NCBI GenBank assembly: GCA_009377385.1
Contig: WHUD01000012.1
Coordinates: 1 to 57,580 of the forward strand
Reading direction: 5' to 3'
Length of the DNA: 57,580 nt
From: Actinophytocola sp.
GTDB taxonomy: Bacteria; Actinomycetota; Actinomycetes; Mycobacteriales; Pseudonocardiaceae
Below the pieces are notes generated by a model. It ran no database searches and had not been told where the DNA came from. It worked only from the letters and a program-made list of their open reading frames with translations. Below, piece after piece: positions 47,272 to 54,881 of the stretch (its first letter is position 1; the number at the start of each line of letters is the position of its first letter). The position numbers and the translations under genes are program-made.

Positions 47272-47529
47272 ATGCCGACCGCACAAGACCGCGAGCTTCT
47301 GGCCAACGCCGCGCGGGTCAACGCGGACGCCGGTGCGGCACTGGTCAGCATGCTCGACGAACTCGAAGACGGCGAACTGCGGATGGACGCGCTCCGCGAG
47401 GTCGCCATCCGGCTGTCCGAGGTCGCAGCCACGTTGCGGCGCCGCACGGACGGCTTGGCGTATCCAGCCGAAGCACCGCCGACACCGCGTGCTCCTCAGC
47501 AGCGGCTTGCGTCGCACGTCGCGCCGTGA
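47272..47529 (+). CDS. Small helical protein of unknown function (85 aa)
   Basis: An 85-residue acidic, mostly helical protein (TAQDRELLANAARVNADAGA, LDELEDGELRMDALREVAIR, LSEVAATLRRRTDGLAYPA) with a short Pro-rich tail. CCGGAGGT stands 7-8 bases before the ATG. It lies 77 bases after the winged-helix-like gene and may be co-transcribed with it. No membrane segment or known motif is present. Confidence 0.6.
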   Translation: MPTAQDRELLANAARVNADAGAALVSMLDELEDGELRMDALREVAIRLSEVAATLRRRTDGLAYPAEAPPTPRAPQQRLASHVAP

Positions 47530-47792
47530 TCTGACTGGCTCGCCGGTCCTACTCCCTGTGCGAGCGGCTGCGCGAGTGGAGCACCGGTCTGCGCATCGGG
47601 AGTTGGCCTTCGAAACGTCACCCGGCGGCGAAGCGCGCAGCGCTGTCCGAGCTCTCGGACGCCGGCGTGGGGCTACAGGTGTTCGAGATGTGTCAAGCAT
47701 CACACACCCCCTGTCATGCGGCTGACAGTCGACGAGCGGCCCCGTGCAAGCGATGCTGTGATGACAGCGGGCATGACGAACAGGACGCCACC

Positions 47793-48179
47793 GTGACGAC
47801 AGCGAGCGACCAGACGAACGGCACCGAACGACAGCGCGTGCGCGGGCGACTGCCGATGTGGCGCATCGGCATCACCGGCGGCGTCGCCGGCATCCTGTGC
47901 TGTGTCGGCCCAACGGCGCTGGCGCTGTTGGGCATCGTCGGCGCGGGCACCGCGTTCGCGTGGGCGACGACGCTCTACGACGACTACGCCTGGTGGTTCC
48001 GGCTCGCCGGTCTCGCCGTGCTGGTCCTGCTGGTGTGGTGGAACTTGCGCAGGCGAGGCCAGTGCGACGTCGCGGGCGTCAAGCGGTGGCGCGTACGGCT
48101 CGTCGGCGTACTCGTCATCGCTGTGGCAACCTACGCAGTGCTCTATGGTGTCACTACCTGGCTGGGGACCTTCGCATGA
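47793..48179 (+). CDS. MerT-like mercuric/metal ion transport membrane protein
   Basis: A 128-residue membrane protein with three helices. The first holds adjacent Cys residues in VAGILCCVGPTALALLG (Cys36-Cys37), the position of the vicinal Cys pair that takes up Hg2+ in MerT. Helices two and three follow (WWFRLAGLAVLVLLVWWNLR and LVGVLVIAVATYAVLYGV). Another Cys is in the loop (GQCDVAG). The GTG at 47793 is used. Its stop overlaps the glutaredoxin-like gene (ATGA), so the two work together. No MerA or MerR is nearby, so transport of another soft metal is possible. Confidence 0.7.
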   Translation: MTTASDQTNGTERQRVRGRLPMWRIGITGGVAGILCCVGPTALALLGIVGAGTAFAWATTLYDDYAWWFRLAGLAVLVLLVWWNLRRRGQCDVAGVKRWRVRLVGVLVIAVATYAVLYGVTTWLGTFA

Positions 48180-48502
48180 CCACAGACAACACCACGACCG
48201 TCGACGTCTACTGGCGGCCGGGTTGCCCGTTCTGCATGGTGCTGCGGGCCAAGCTGGCACGGGTCGACCTGCCGGTGCGCGAGATCAACATCTGGGAGGA
48301 CCCGGACGCCGCCGCCAGGGTGCGCTCGGTCGCGGGCGGCAATGAGACCGTGCCGACCGTGTTCGTCGGCGAGCACGCGCTGGTCAACCCGAGCCTCAAG
48401 GAACTACTGAGCGCAGTGCGCACCTACGCCCCTGAAATCGCGCCGCAGGAGCCGGAGCACACCGGACTGCGGCGCTTGCTGCCCCGACCCCGCCGCGACT
48501 AG
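48176..48502 (+). CDS. Glutaredoxin/mycoredoxin-like protein
   Basis: A 108-residue thioredoxin-fold protein with the active site RPGCPFC (Cys17, Cys20), the cis-Pro region ETVPTVFVGEHALVNPSLKE and a basic tail RRLLPRPRRD. It is close to mycoredoxin-type glutaredoxins that use mycothiol in actinobacteria. Translational coupling to the MerT-like gene suggests it hands reducing power to, or takes metal from, that transporter. The C-terminal 25 residues are an extension beyond the core fold. Confidence 0.82.
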   Translation: MTTDNTTTVDVYWRPGCPFCMVLRAKLARVDLPVREINIWEDPDAAARVRSVAGGNETVPTVFVGEHALVNPSLKELLSAVRTYAPEIAPQEPEHTGLRRLLPRPRRD

Positions 48503-48912
48503 AGCGAGAACAGCGGACCCGTGATCATGAGGCCGAGGTCCTCGGTGCCCGTGACAAACCCGAACAACATCAGCGACGCACCAGCCAGCGACATGTCCTT
48601 CAAGAACTGGACCTGCTCCATCTGCTTCGCCTGGGCCTCAGTCTCGTTCCAGAAGGCGTGCATCAGCACGGCGGTCGGCACGAGGAACACCACCAGCAGC
48701 AACGCGCCGAGGTCGGCCCACACGCCGAGCAGGACGCTGAGTCCACCGAGGACCTGCAGAATCCCGCCGACGACGACCGCGACCGACGCGGCGGGAACGC
48801 CGCGCGACTTGGCGTACTCGGTCATGCTCGCCGTCTGCGTGAAATGCCCCATCGCAGAGCCGAAAAACAGCAGTACGAAGAGAATCCGTCCGATAAGGAC
48901 GACCACGTCCAT
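48499..48912 (-). CDS. DoxX-family membrane protein
   Basis: A 137-residue protein with four membrane helices: VVVLIGRILFVLLFFGSAMG, AASVAVVVGGILQVLGGLSV, GALLLVVFLVPTAVLMHAFW and LAGASLMLFGFVTG. The GHFTQTASMTEYAKSRGVPA segment after helix one is the DoxX hallmark. In some actinobacteria DoxX proteins act with superoxide dismutase and thiol systems in oxidative stress. GGGAGG precedes the ATG at 48912. It overlaps the end of the convergent glutaredoxin-like gene by 4 bases. Confidence 0.85.
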   Translation of the reverse strand: MDVVVLIGRILFVLLFFGSAMGHFTQTASMTEYAKSRGVPAASVAVVVGGILQVLGGLSVLLGVWADLGALLLVVFLVPTAVLMHAFWNETEAQAKQMEQVQFLKDMSLAGASLMLFGFVTGTEDLGLMITGPLFSL

Positions 48913-49114
48913 CTTGCACCTCCCGATCAGTAGCAAGGGTGGCGACGGAGATCGCTCCTTCCATAGTGGCCGAGACCTTCGAAAACGCAACTCAAGCAAC
49001 CCCAATGGCGCGTCCGCGATCGGCTGATCGGCGGCATCACGGCGCGTGGGCAACACTGTCCGGACGCAGACAAACCTGGAGCGAATTGTCGGTGCTCCCG
49101 ACTATTCTGCCCAC

Positions 49115-50395
49115 GTGGACATCACGGCGGAGGAACTCGCTACCTGGGCCATTGACGGCGTCGAGCGAGTGCTGGCACACGTGGCAGACCTGACCGATGA
49201 CCAACTCGTCGCGCCCCTGTTACCGACGATCAACCCGCTGCTCTGGGAGATCGGGCATATCGCCTGGTTCCAGGAGCTGTTCGTGCTCCGCCGCGCCTGC
49301 GGGCACGACCCGATCCTGCCGTACGGCGACGCGCTCTACGACTCGGGCGCGATCCCGCACGACACCCGCTGGTGGCTCCGGCTGCCGTCGCGGGAGGACA
49401 CCGTCGACTACGTCCGCACCGTGGGGCAGCGGGTCGCGGACGCCGTCACCGCGAGCGACACCAGCGACGTCGCGCGGCACTTCGCGCGCTACACCGTGCA
49501 CCATCACGACACCCACTCCGAGGCGCTCACCTACACCAGGCAGACGCTCGGCCTGCCGTTGCCGCCGCTCCCGGGGCTGACCGACACCGACGTCGACTTC
49601 GGCGTCGCAGACGACGACTGGCGCGGCGACGTCCGGCTCGGCGGCGGCCGATTCCTGCTCGGCGCGCTCATGGCCGACCCGTTCGTCTACGACAACGAGA
49701 AGTGGGCGCATCCGGTCGACGTCGAGCCGTTCGCCATGGCCAAGGTGCCGGTGACGCAGGGTGAGTTCGCCGAGTTCGTCGCGGACGGCGGCTACACCAC
49801 CCCGAACCTGTGGTCCGACAACGGGCAGTGGCTCGCGACGACCGGCGCGCGGCACCCGCTGTACTGGCGGCGCGGCGGGGACGGCTGGGAGCGGCGGCAC
49901 TTCGACACCTGGGTCCCGCTGGAACCGGATCACCCGGTGAACTTCGTCTGCTGGTGGGAGGCGGACGCCTTCGCCCGCTGGGCGGGACGTCGCCTGCCGA
50001 CCGAGCCCGAGTGGGAGTTCGCCGCCTGCTCAGGCGCGTGGCAGAAGCCGACCTACCCGTGGGGCGACGAACTCCCGAAACCGCACCAGGCGGCGACCGA
50101 CTGGCTGGGCAAGGGCACCGTCCCGGTCAGCGTCTGCACCGCTGGCGACACCCAGGAGGGCATTCGGCATCTGATCGGCAACGTCTGGGAGTGGACGGCC
50201 AGCGACTTCGACGGCTACCCGAACTTCGAGCGCGACGCCTACGGCGAGAACTCCCAGCAGTTCTTCGGCGAGCGCAAGGTGTTGCGCGGTGGCGGCTGGG
50301 CGACGCGCGGCCGGTACCTGCGCAACACCATGCGCAACTACTTCACCCATGAACGGCAGGACGTGATCGCGGGCTTCCGGACGTGCGCGCGATGA
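49115..50395 (+). CDS. senA: Selenoneine synthase-like EgtB homologue (SenA)
   Basis: A 426-residue non-haem iron enzyme. The N-terminal DinB-type domain has EIGHIAWFQELF and the iron-binding HX3HXE motif HHDTHSE. The C-terminal formylglycine-enzyme-like domain has TEPEWEFAACSGAWQKPTYP, NVWEWTASDFDGYPNF and the final GGGWATRGRYLRNTMRNYF. EgtB joins a sulfur donor to hercynine; SenA does this with a selenosugar. The next gene (SenB-like) and nearby selD make SenA more likely than EgtB. No EgtA/C/D gene is seen, so hercynine must come from elsewhere. I use the GTG at 49115, preceded by TATTCT at 6 bases (leaderless); an upstream GTG at 49046 is possible. Confidence 0.85.
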   Translation: MDITAEELATWAIDGVERVLAHVADLTDDQLVAPLLPTINPLLWEIGHIAWFQELFVLRRACGHDPILPYGDALYDSGAIPHDTRWWLRLPSREDTVDYVRTVGQRVADAVTASDTSDVARHFARYTVHHHDTHSEALTYTRQTLGLPLPPLPGLTDTDVDFGVADDDWRGDVRLGGGRFLLGALMADPFVYDNEKWAHPVDVEPFAMAKVPVTQGEFAEFVADGGYTTPNLWSDNGQWLATTGARHPLYWRRGGDGWERRHFDTWVPLEPDHPVNFVCWWEADAFARWAGRRLPTEPEWEFAACSGAWQKPTYPWGDELPKPHQAATDWLGKGTVPVSVCTAGDTQEGIRHLIGNVWEWTASDFDGYPNFERDAYGENSQQFFGERKVLRGGGWATRGRYLRNTMRNYFTHERQDVIAGFRTCAR

Positions 50396-51375
50396 TCCTG
50401 CTGGTCACTCCGGCGGCGCGCGCTGCGCCCACTTCTGTGCACGGCAACGACGTGACGGCGCGGCGCTGGCAGTCGATCCTGACCGGGCTCGGCTGCGACG
50501 TGCGGGTGACGAACGGCTACGAGCCGGGCGACTACGCGGCGCTGATCGCGCTGCACGCCCGCAAGAGCGCCGATGCCATCCGCACGTTCCACACCGAGCA
50601 TCCCGGCGCGCCGATCGTGCTCGCGCTGACCGGCACCGACCTCTACCCGGACCTGGTCACCAGCGGCGTCGAGCGGGAGATCCTCGCGCTCGCCAGCCGG
50701 ATCGTCGTGCTGCAACCGCACGCGCTGGCTCAGCTCGATGCCGAGCAGCGCGCCCGCACCACGGTGATCGTGCAGTCCATGCCGGACATCCCGCATGAGA
50801 TACCGCGCCACGACGCCTTCGAGGTCGCGGTGCTCGCCCACCTGCGCGCGGTGAAGGACCCGCTACGCACCGCGGAGGCCAGCCGGTTGCTGCCGTCGGA
50901 CTCGCGGCTCGTCGTCAGCCACGCCGGCGCGCCGCTGGACGAAGAACTCGCCCGGCTCGCCCGCGAGGAGTCCACCCGCAACCCGCGCTACCGCTGGCTC
51001 GGGGAACAGCCCCGCGCCGAGGCGCTGCGCCTGCTCGCCCGCAGCAAGCTGCTGGTGCTGACATCGCACGACGAGGGCGGCGCCAACGTCGTCTCGGAGG
51101 CGATCGCGGCGGGCGTCCCGGTGCTGTCGTCGGACATCCCCGGCTCGCGAGGGCTGCTCGGCGACGACTATCCGGGCTACTTCCCCGTCGGCGACACCGA
51201 GGCGCTCGCGGAGGCCCTGCACGCCGCCGAGACCGACAGGAACGGCTACTACCACCGGCTCCGCGCCGAGTGCGAACGGAGGCATGACCTTGTCGCACCG
51301 CACAAGGAGCGGGCAGCCTGGTCCGGTGTGCTGACCGCGTTGTCCCTACCAGTCCCCCGACCGGTTGCTAGCTGA
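50392..51375 (+). CDS. senB: Selenosugar synthase-like glycosyltransferase (SenB)
   Basis: A 327-residue GT-B glycosyltransferase. The N-terminal half has ILLVTPAARAAPTSVHGNDV and TARRWQSILTGLGCDV, then ALTGTDLYPDL. The C-terminal donor-binding half has YRWLGEQPRAEALRLLARSK and LLVLTSHDEGGANVVSEAIA, the usual nucleotide-sugar motif. SenB is known to use selenophosphate and a UDP-sugar to make a selenosugar. The ATG at 50392 overlaps the SenA stop by 4 bases (ATGA), a strong sign of joint function. This family is known mainly from its link with selD. Confidence 0.87.
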   Translation: MILLVTPAARAAPTSVHGNDVTARRWQSILTGLGCDVRVTNGYEPGDYAALIALHARKSADAIRTFHTEHPGAPIVLALTGTDLYPDLVTSGVEREILALASRIVVLQPHALAQLDAEQRARTTVIVQSMPDIPHEIPRHDAFEVAVLAHLRAVKDPLRTAEASRLLPSDSRLVVSHAGAPLDEELARLAREESTRNPRYRWLGEQPRAEALRLLARSKLLVLTSHDEGGANVVSEAIAAGVPVLSSDIPGSRGLLGDDYPGYFPVGDTEALAEALHAAETDRNGYYHRLRAECERRHDLVAPHKERAAWSGVLTALSLPVPRPVAS

Positions 51376-51385
51376 AGGAGAACCC

Positions 51386-52309
51386 ATGCCCCGTGTCCCC
51401 CTCCGGCTCATCGCCTTGACCGCGATCGGCATGCTGCTCGCCGCGTGCGGCCAGTCGCCGGGAGACCCCCGAGGCTCGGCAGGCTCTGACGGCGAGAAGG
51501 TGCTGACCATCAGCGCCATCCCCGATCAGGACCCGCAGGTGCTGCAGCGCCAGTTCAGCACGTTGTCGGACTATCTCAGCGATCGGCTCGGCGTCGCGGT
51601 GAAGTACCTGCCGGTCACCGACTACACCGCGTCCGTCACCGCGTTCCAGCGCGGCGACCTGCAGTTGGTGTTCTTCGGCGGGCTGACAGGGGTGCAGGCC
51701 CGCACCCAGGTACCCGGCGCGGTCACGCTCGCGCAGCGCGACATCGACGCCAACTTCCACAGCGTGTTCGTCGCCAACACCAAGACCGGCATCACGCCGT
51801 TCGACAGCGTCGACGGCCTCTCGAAACTGGCAGGGCACTCGTTCACCTTCGGCAGCGACACGTCGACGTCCGGCAGGCTGATGCCGCAGCACTTCCTCTC
51901 CAAGGCGGGGATGAGCGCCGACGACTTCTCCGGCAACCCCGGCTACTCCGGCTCGCACGACAAGACTGCGAAGCTCGTCGAGGCTGGCACGTACCAAGCG
52001 GGCGCGCTGAACGCTTCGGTGTGGGACGAGCTGGTGAAAACCGGCAAGGTCGACACGAGCAAGGTGCGCGAGGTCTTCCGCACCCCGCCGTACCACGACT
52101 ACCACTGGGTGGCGCGGCCCGACCTTGACGAGCAACTCGGCGACGGCATGACGGACAAGATCAAGAAGGCCCTGCTCGAACTCGACGGGAGCACCCCGAC
52201 CGAGAAGAAGATCCTCGACCTGTTCGAGGCAGGGAGCTTCATCGACACCGCCCCTGGCAACTACGCCAAGATCGAGCAAGTGGCGCAGCGGCTTGGGTTG
52301 TTGAACTGA
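51386..52309 (+). CDS. PhnD-type ABC substrate-binding lipoprotein, putative selenium oxyanion importer
   Basis: A 307-residue lipoprotein with lipobox GMLLAAC (Cys21). The PhnD/SsuA2-like binding domain has LTISAIPDQDPQVLQRQFST, LSDYLSDRLGVAVKYLPVTD, FQRGDLQLVFFGGLTGVQAR and SFTFGSDTSTSGRLMPQHFL. Members near selD have been given the provisional name putative selenate-binding protein, and the position right after senB fits. The exact ligand (selenate, selenite or an organic selenium compound) is not proven. GAAGGAG precedes the ATG, and the gap to senB is 10 bases. Confidence 0.82.
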   Translation: MPRVPLRLIALTAIGMLLAACGQSPGDPRGSAGSDGEKVLTISAIPDQDPQVLQRQFSTLSDYLSDRLGVAVKYLPVTDYTASVTAFQRGDLQLVFFGGLTGVQARTQVPGAVTLAQRDIDANFHSVFVANTKTGITPFDSVDGLSKLAGHSFTFGSDTSTSGRLMPQHFLSKAGMSADDFSGNPGYSGSHDKTAKLVEAGTYQAGALNASVWDELVKTGKVDTSKVREVFRTPPYHDYHWVARPDLDEQLGDGMTDKIKKALLELDGSTPTEKKILDLFEAGSFIDTAPGNYAKIEQVAQRLGLLN

Positions 52310-52314
52310 CCGCC

Positions 52315-53079
52315 ATGAGCAGCCCGATCTTCGCGCTCAGCGGCGTCGGTGTCAGCTACGGCGCGAACACCGCGCTCGCCGGGATCGACCTGACCGTCGA
52401 GCCCGGCGAGCGGGTCGCGATCATCGGCCCGAGCGGGGCGGGCAAGAGCACGCTGATCGGCGTGCTCAACGGCACCGTCGCCGCCACCAGCGGGGAGGTC
52501 ATGACGCTCGGCTGCGACTACCGGCGAGCGTCGGCGCGGGAAATCAGGCGGTCGCAGCGCCGCATCGGCACCATCCACCAGCGGTTCGACCTGGTCGAGC
52601 AACTGCGCACGGTGCACAACGTCAACGCGGGCAGGCTCGGGAGCTGGCCGTTCTGGAAGGCGGCGCTTTCGCTGCTGCTGCCCCGCGACGTCCAGCCGGT
52701 GCGCGCCGCGCTCGATCGGGTCGGCATCGGCGATAAGCTCAACCACCGCACTGGCGACCTCTCCGGCGGCGAGCAGCAGCGGGTGGCGATCGCGCGGGTG
52801 CTGGTGCAGGACCCGGTGATGATCCTGGCCGACGAGCCGGTCGCCAGCATCGACCCCGCGCGGGGCCGCGAGATCATGAGCCTGCTGCTTGAGCTGTCCG
52901 CAGAGGCTGGCGTGACGCTGCTTGCCTGCCTGCACGACGTCGAGATGGCGCTGGGCAGCTTCGAGCGGGTCCTCGGGCTGCGGTCCGGTCAGATCGCCTT
53001 CGACAAGAAGCGCGCCGACCTGACCGACGACGAGGTCGACGCGCTGTACGCCTTCGAGCGCGCCACGGACCCGCGATGA
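52315..53079 (+). CDS. PhnC-type ABC transporter ATPase
   Basis: A 254-residue ATPase with Walker A GPSGAGKSTLIG (about 38-49), Q-loop HQRFDLVEQLRTVHNVNAG, signature LSGGEQQRVAIARVL and Walker B MILADEPVASIDP. The Q-loop and spacing match phosphonate-type importers (PhnC). It begins 5 bases after the binding-protein gene and overlaps the permease gene by 4 bases. It powers the predicted selenium importer. Confidence 0.88.
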   Translation: MSSPIFALSGVGVSYGANTALAGIDLTVEPGERVAIIGPSGAGKSTLIGVLNGTVAATSGEVMTLGCDYRRASAREIRRSQRRIGTIHQRFDLVEQLRTVHNVNAGRLGSWPFWKAALSLLLPRDVQPVRAALDRVGIGDKLNHRTGDLSGGEQQRVAIARVLVQDPVMILADEPVASIDPARGREIMSLLLELSAEAGVTLLACLHDVEMALGSFERVLGLRSGQIAFDKKRADLTDDEVDALYAFERATDPR

Positions 53080-54800
53080 CGACGACGTGTCGGTGGGAAG
53101 CGGCGGAGTCGTCCACGGTGGACACCCCGCCGCCACCGGCACCGGAACGCGGCACCGGCGCGACCGAGCGGTCCCGTCGACGTCGCGGCTGGGCGCTCCT
53201 GATCACCGCCGCCATCGTCGTCTCGGCCGTGGCGGCAGGCATCGGCAGGGGCGCGGTGTTCAAGCCGGAGGGCGCGGGCTCGCTGCTCGACTTCTTCGCG
53301 GCGGCCGTCTCGCCCCGACTGGACGCCTCGTTCCTCGCGCTGACCGGGACGGCGATGCTCACCACGCTCGCCTACGCCGTGCTCGGCACCGCACTCAGCC
53401 TGGCCATCGGACTGATCGGCGGGGTGCTCAGTTCGCAGACGTGGTGGTCGTCCGGGGTCCGCGCCCGGCGCGGGCGCAGGCTGGTCGGATGGGTGTTCGC
53501 GCGGTCGGTGCTCGTAGTGCCGCGCGGCATCCATGAGGTCGTCTGGGGGCTGTTCTTCCTGGTCGTGTTCGGTATCGACCCGATTGTGGCCGTGCTGGCG
53601 ATCGGGATTCCGTTCGGCGCGGTCACCGCGAAGGTGTTCTCCGAGCTGCTGGACGAGACCGGCCGCAAGCCGTACACCGCGCTGCTTGCTGCTGGGGCGA
53701 CCAAGCGGTCCGCCGTGCTGTACGGGCTGCTGCCGCCCGCGCTGCCCGACCTGCTGTCCTACGGCTTCTACCGGTTCGAGTGCGCCATCCGCAGCGCGGC
53801 GATCCTCGGCCTCGTCGGTGCTGGCGGGCTCGGTTTCCAGCTCGCGCTGAGCTTCCAGACGTTGCGCTACCAGGAGATCTGGACGCTGCTGTTCGCGCTG
53901 ATCCTGCTCAGCGTCGCGGCGGACTACTGGAGCTCGCTGGTGCGCTCCGCGCGGGCGCGCGGACGTCGTCGCAGCCGCGATGGCGGTGGTGTCCGGCGGG
54001 ATCCGCTGCTGACGGGGTCGCTGGTGTTCGCCGCGGTGCTGATCGGGCTGTCGAGCTGGTGGGTCGGGCTGGACGTCGCGGTGCTGTGGAGCGGCAAGGC
54101 GTGGGAGTTCGGACTCCAATTGCTCAGCGACGCGTGGCCGCCAAGCATCGGCGACTCCGGTGTCGGCGGGCTGCTGACGCTGGCCGGGGTGACGCTTGCG
54201 ATGTCGATCGTGGCGATCACCATCGCGTTCGGGCTCGGCGCGCTGTTCGCGGTGCCCGCGTCCACCCCTGCGCACGGCCGCGACCGCGTTGAGCGCGGCA
54301 GGGTCTCCACGGCCGCACGGATGCTCGCGATGCTGGCCAGCAGGTTCGTGCTGGTTGTGCTGCGGGCGATCCCGCCGCCGGTGTGGGCGTTGCTGCTGCT
54401 ATTCGTGATGTATCCCGGGATCCTGCCCGGCGCGCTGGCACTGGCGGTCTACACCACCGGCGTGCTCGGACGCCTCATGGCGGAGTCCGTTGACAACCTG
54501 GAGGTCCGCCCGCTGCGGGCATTGCGCGCGCACGGAGCGTCCGAGGCGAAGGTGTTCTGCTACGGCGTGATCCCCGCGGCCGCGCCCCGGTTCGTCGCCT
54601 ACGGCCTGTACCGGTGGGAGGTCACCATCCGAGAGACCGTCGTGGTCGGCGTCGTCGGCGCCGGCGGGCTCGGGTTGCTGCTGGATCACCAGATCGGCGC
54701 GTTCGACTACGCAGGTGCGCTGACGACGCTCGCGCTACTGATCGGGCTGACCCTGGCCGTCGACATCACCAGCGCCGCGATCCGGCGGAGCGTGCGCTAA
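53076..54800 (+). CDS. Fused double PhnE-type ABC permease
   Basis: A 574-residue protein formed by two PhnE-like permease units. Each has about six membrane helices and its own ATPase-coupling EAA loop: LLAAGATKRSAVLYGLLPPA near residue 205 and LRAHGASEAKVFCYGVIPAA near 490. Each ends in a copy of VGAGGLGFQLALS or VGAGGLGLLLDHQ. A basic linker (RSARARGRRRSRDGG) lies near residues 290-305. A 45-residue hydrophilic start with PPPPAPERG precedes helix one. PhnE normally dimerises; here both halves are in one chain, so they may have taken different roles. The gene overlaps the ATPase gene (ATGA). Confidence 0.87.
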   Translation: MTTTCRWEAAESSTVDTPPPPAPERGTGATERSRRRRGWALLITAAIVVSAVAAGIGRGAVFKPEGAGSLLDFFAAAVSPRLDASFLALTGTAMLTTLAYAVLGTALSLAIGLIGGVLSSQTWWSSGVRARRGRRLVGWVFARSVLVVPRGIHEVVWGLFFLVVFGIDPIVAVLAIGIPFGAVTAKVFSELLDETGRKPYTALLAAGATKRSAVLYGLLPPALPDLLSYGFYRFECAIRSAAILGLVGAGGLGFQLALSFQTLRYQEIWTLLFALILLSVAADYWSSLVRSARARGRRRSRDGGGVRRDPLLTGSLVFAAVLIGLSSWWVGLDVAVLWSGKAWEFGLQLLSDAWPPSIGDSGVGGLLTLAGVTLAMSIVAITIAFGLGALFAVPASTPAHGRDRVERGRVSTAARMLAMLASRFVLVVLRAIPPPVWALLLLFVMYPGILPGALALAVYTTGVLGRLMAESVDNLEVRPLRALRAHGASEAKVFCYGVIPAAAPRFVAYGLYRWEVTIRETVVVGVVGAGGLGLLLDHQIGAFDYAGALTTLALLIGLTLAVDITSAAIRRSVR

Positions 54801-54881
54801 CGAGCGCCGTGTCCCCCGTTCCCGACGCCGAGTTCGCCGCTCCCGACGCCGAGTTCGCCGCTCCGGACGCCGTGTTCCGCG
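54801..54881. repeat. 21-base tandem repeat array between permease and selD (class A, copy 3)
   Basis: Three full units (54818, 54839, 54860) plus a partial one fill all 81 bases between the permease stop and the selD stop, which face each other. The unit is GCTCCCGACGCCGAGTTCGC plus C, the same family as at 35824 with A for T in the centre of two units. The last unit abuts the selD stop codon. Confidence 0.85.

Noticed and set aside
47667-47792. Longer start for the MerT-like gene (from 47667)
   Set aside because: The extra residues are Cys/Ser-rich and unlike the family, there is no ribosome site, and the GTG at 47793 gives a normal length.
49115-50395. Ergothioneine EgtB as the primary call
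   Set aside because: No egtA, egtC, egtD or egtE is adjacent, while a SenB-type glycosyltransferase overlaps the gene and selD faces it. EgtB activity stays possible but is less likely.
52989-54275. 428-codon open frame opposite the fused permease
   Set aside because: It is a shadow frame rich in Arg, Gln and Pro; the plus strand carries a clear ABC permease coupled to its ATPase gene.
51386-54800. Ordinary phosphonate importer (PhnCDE)
   Set aside because: No C-P lyase or other phosphonate gene is present, and the operon starts with senA-senB. The selenium link is preferred, though the ligand is unproven.
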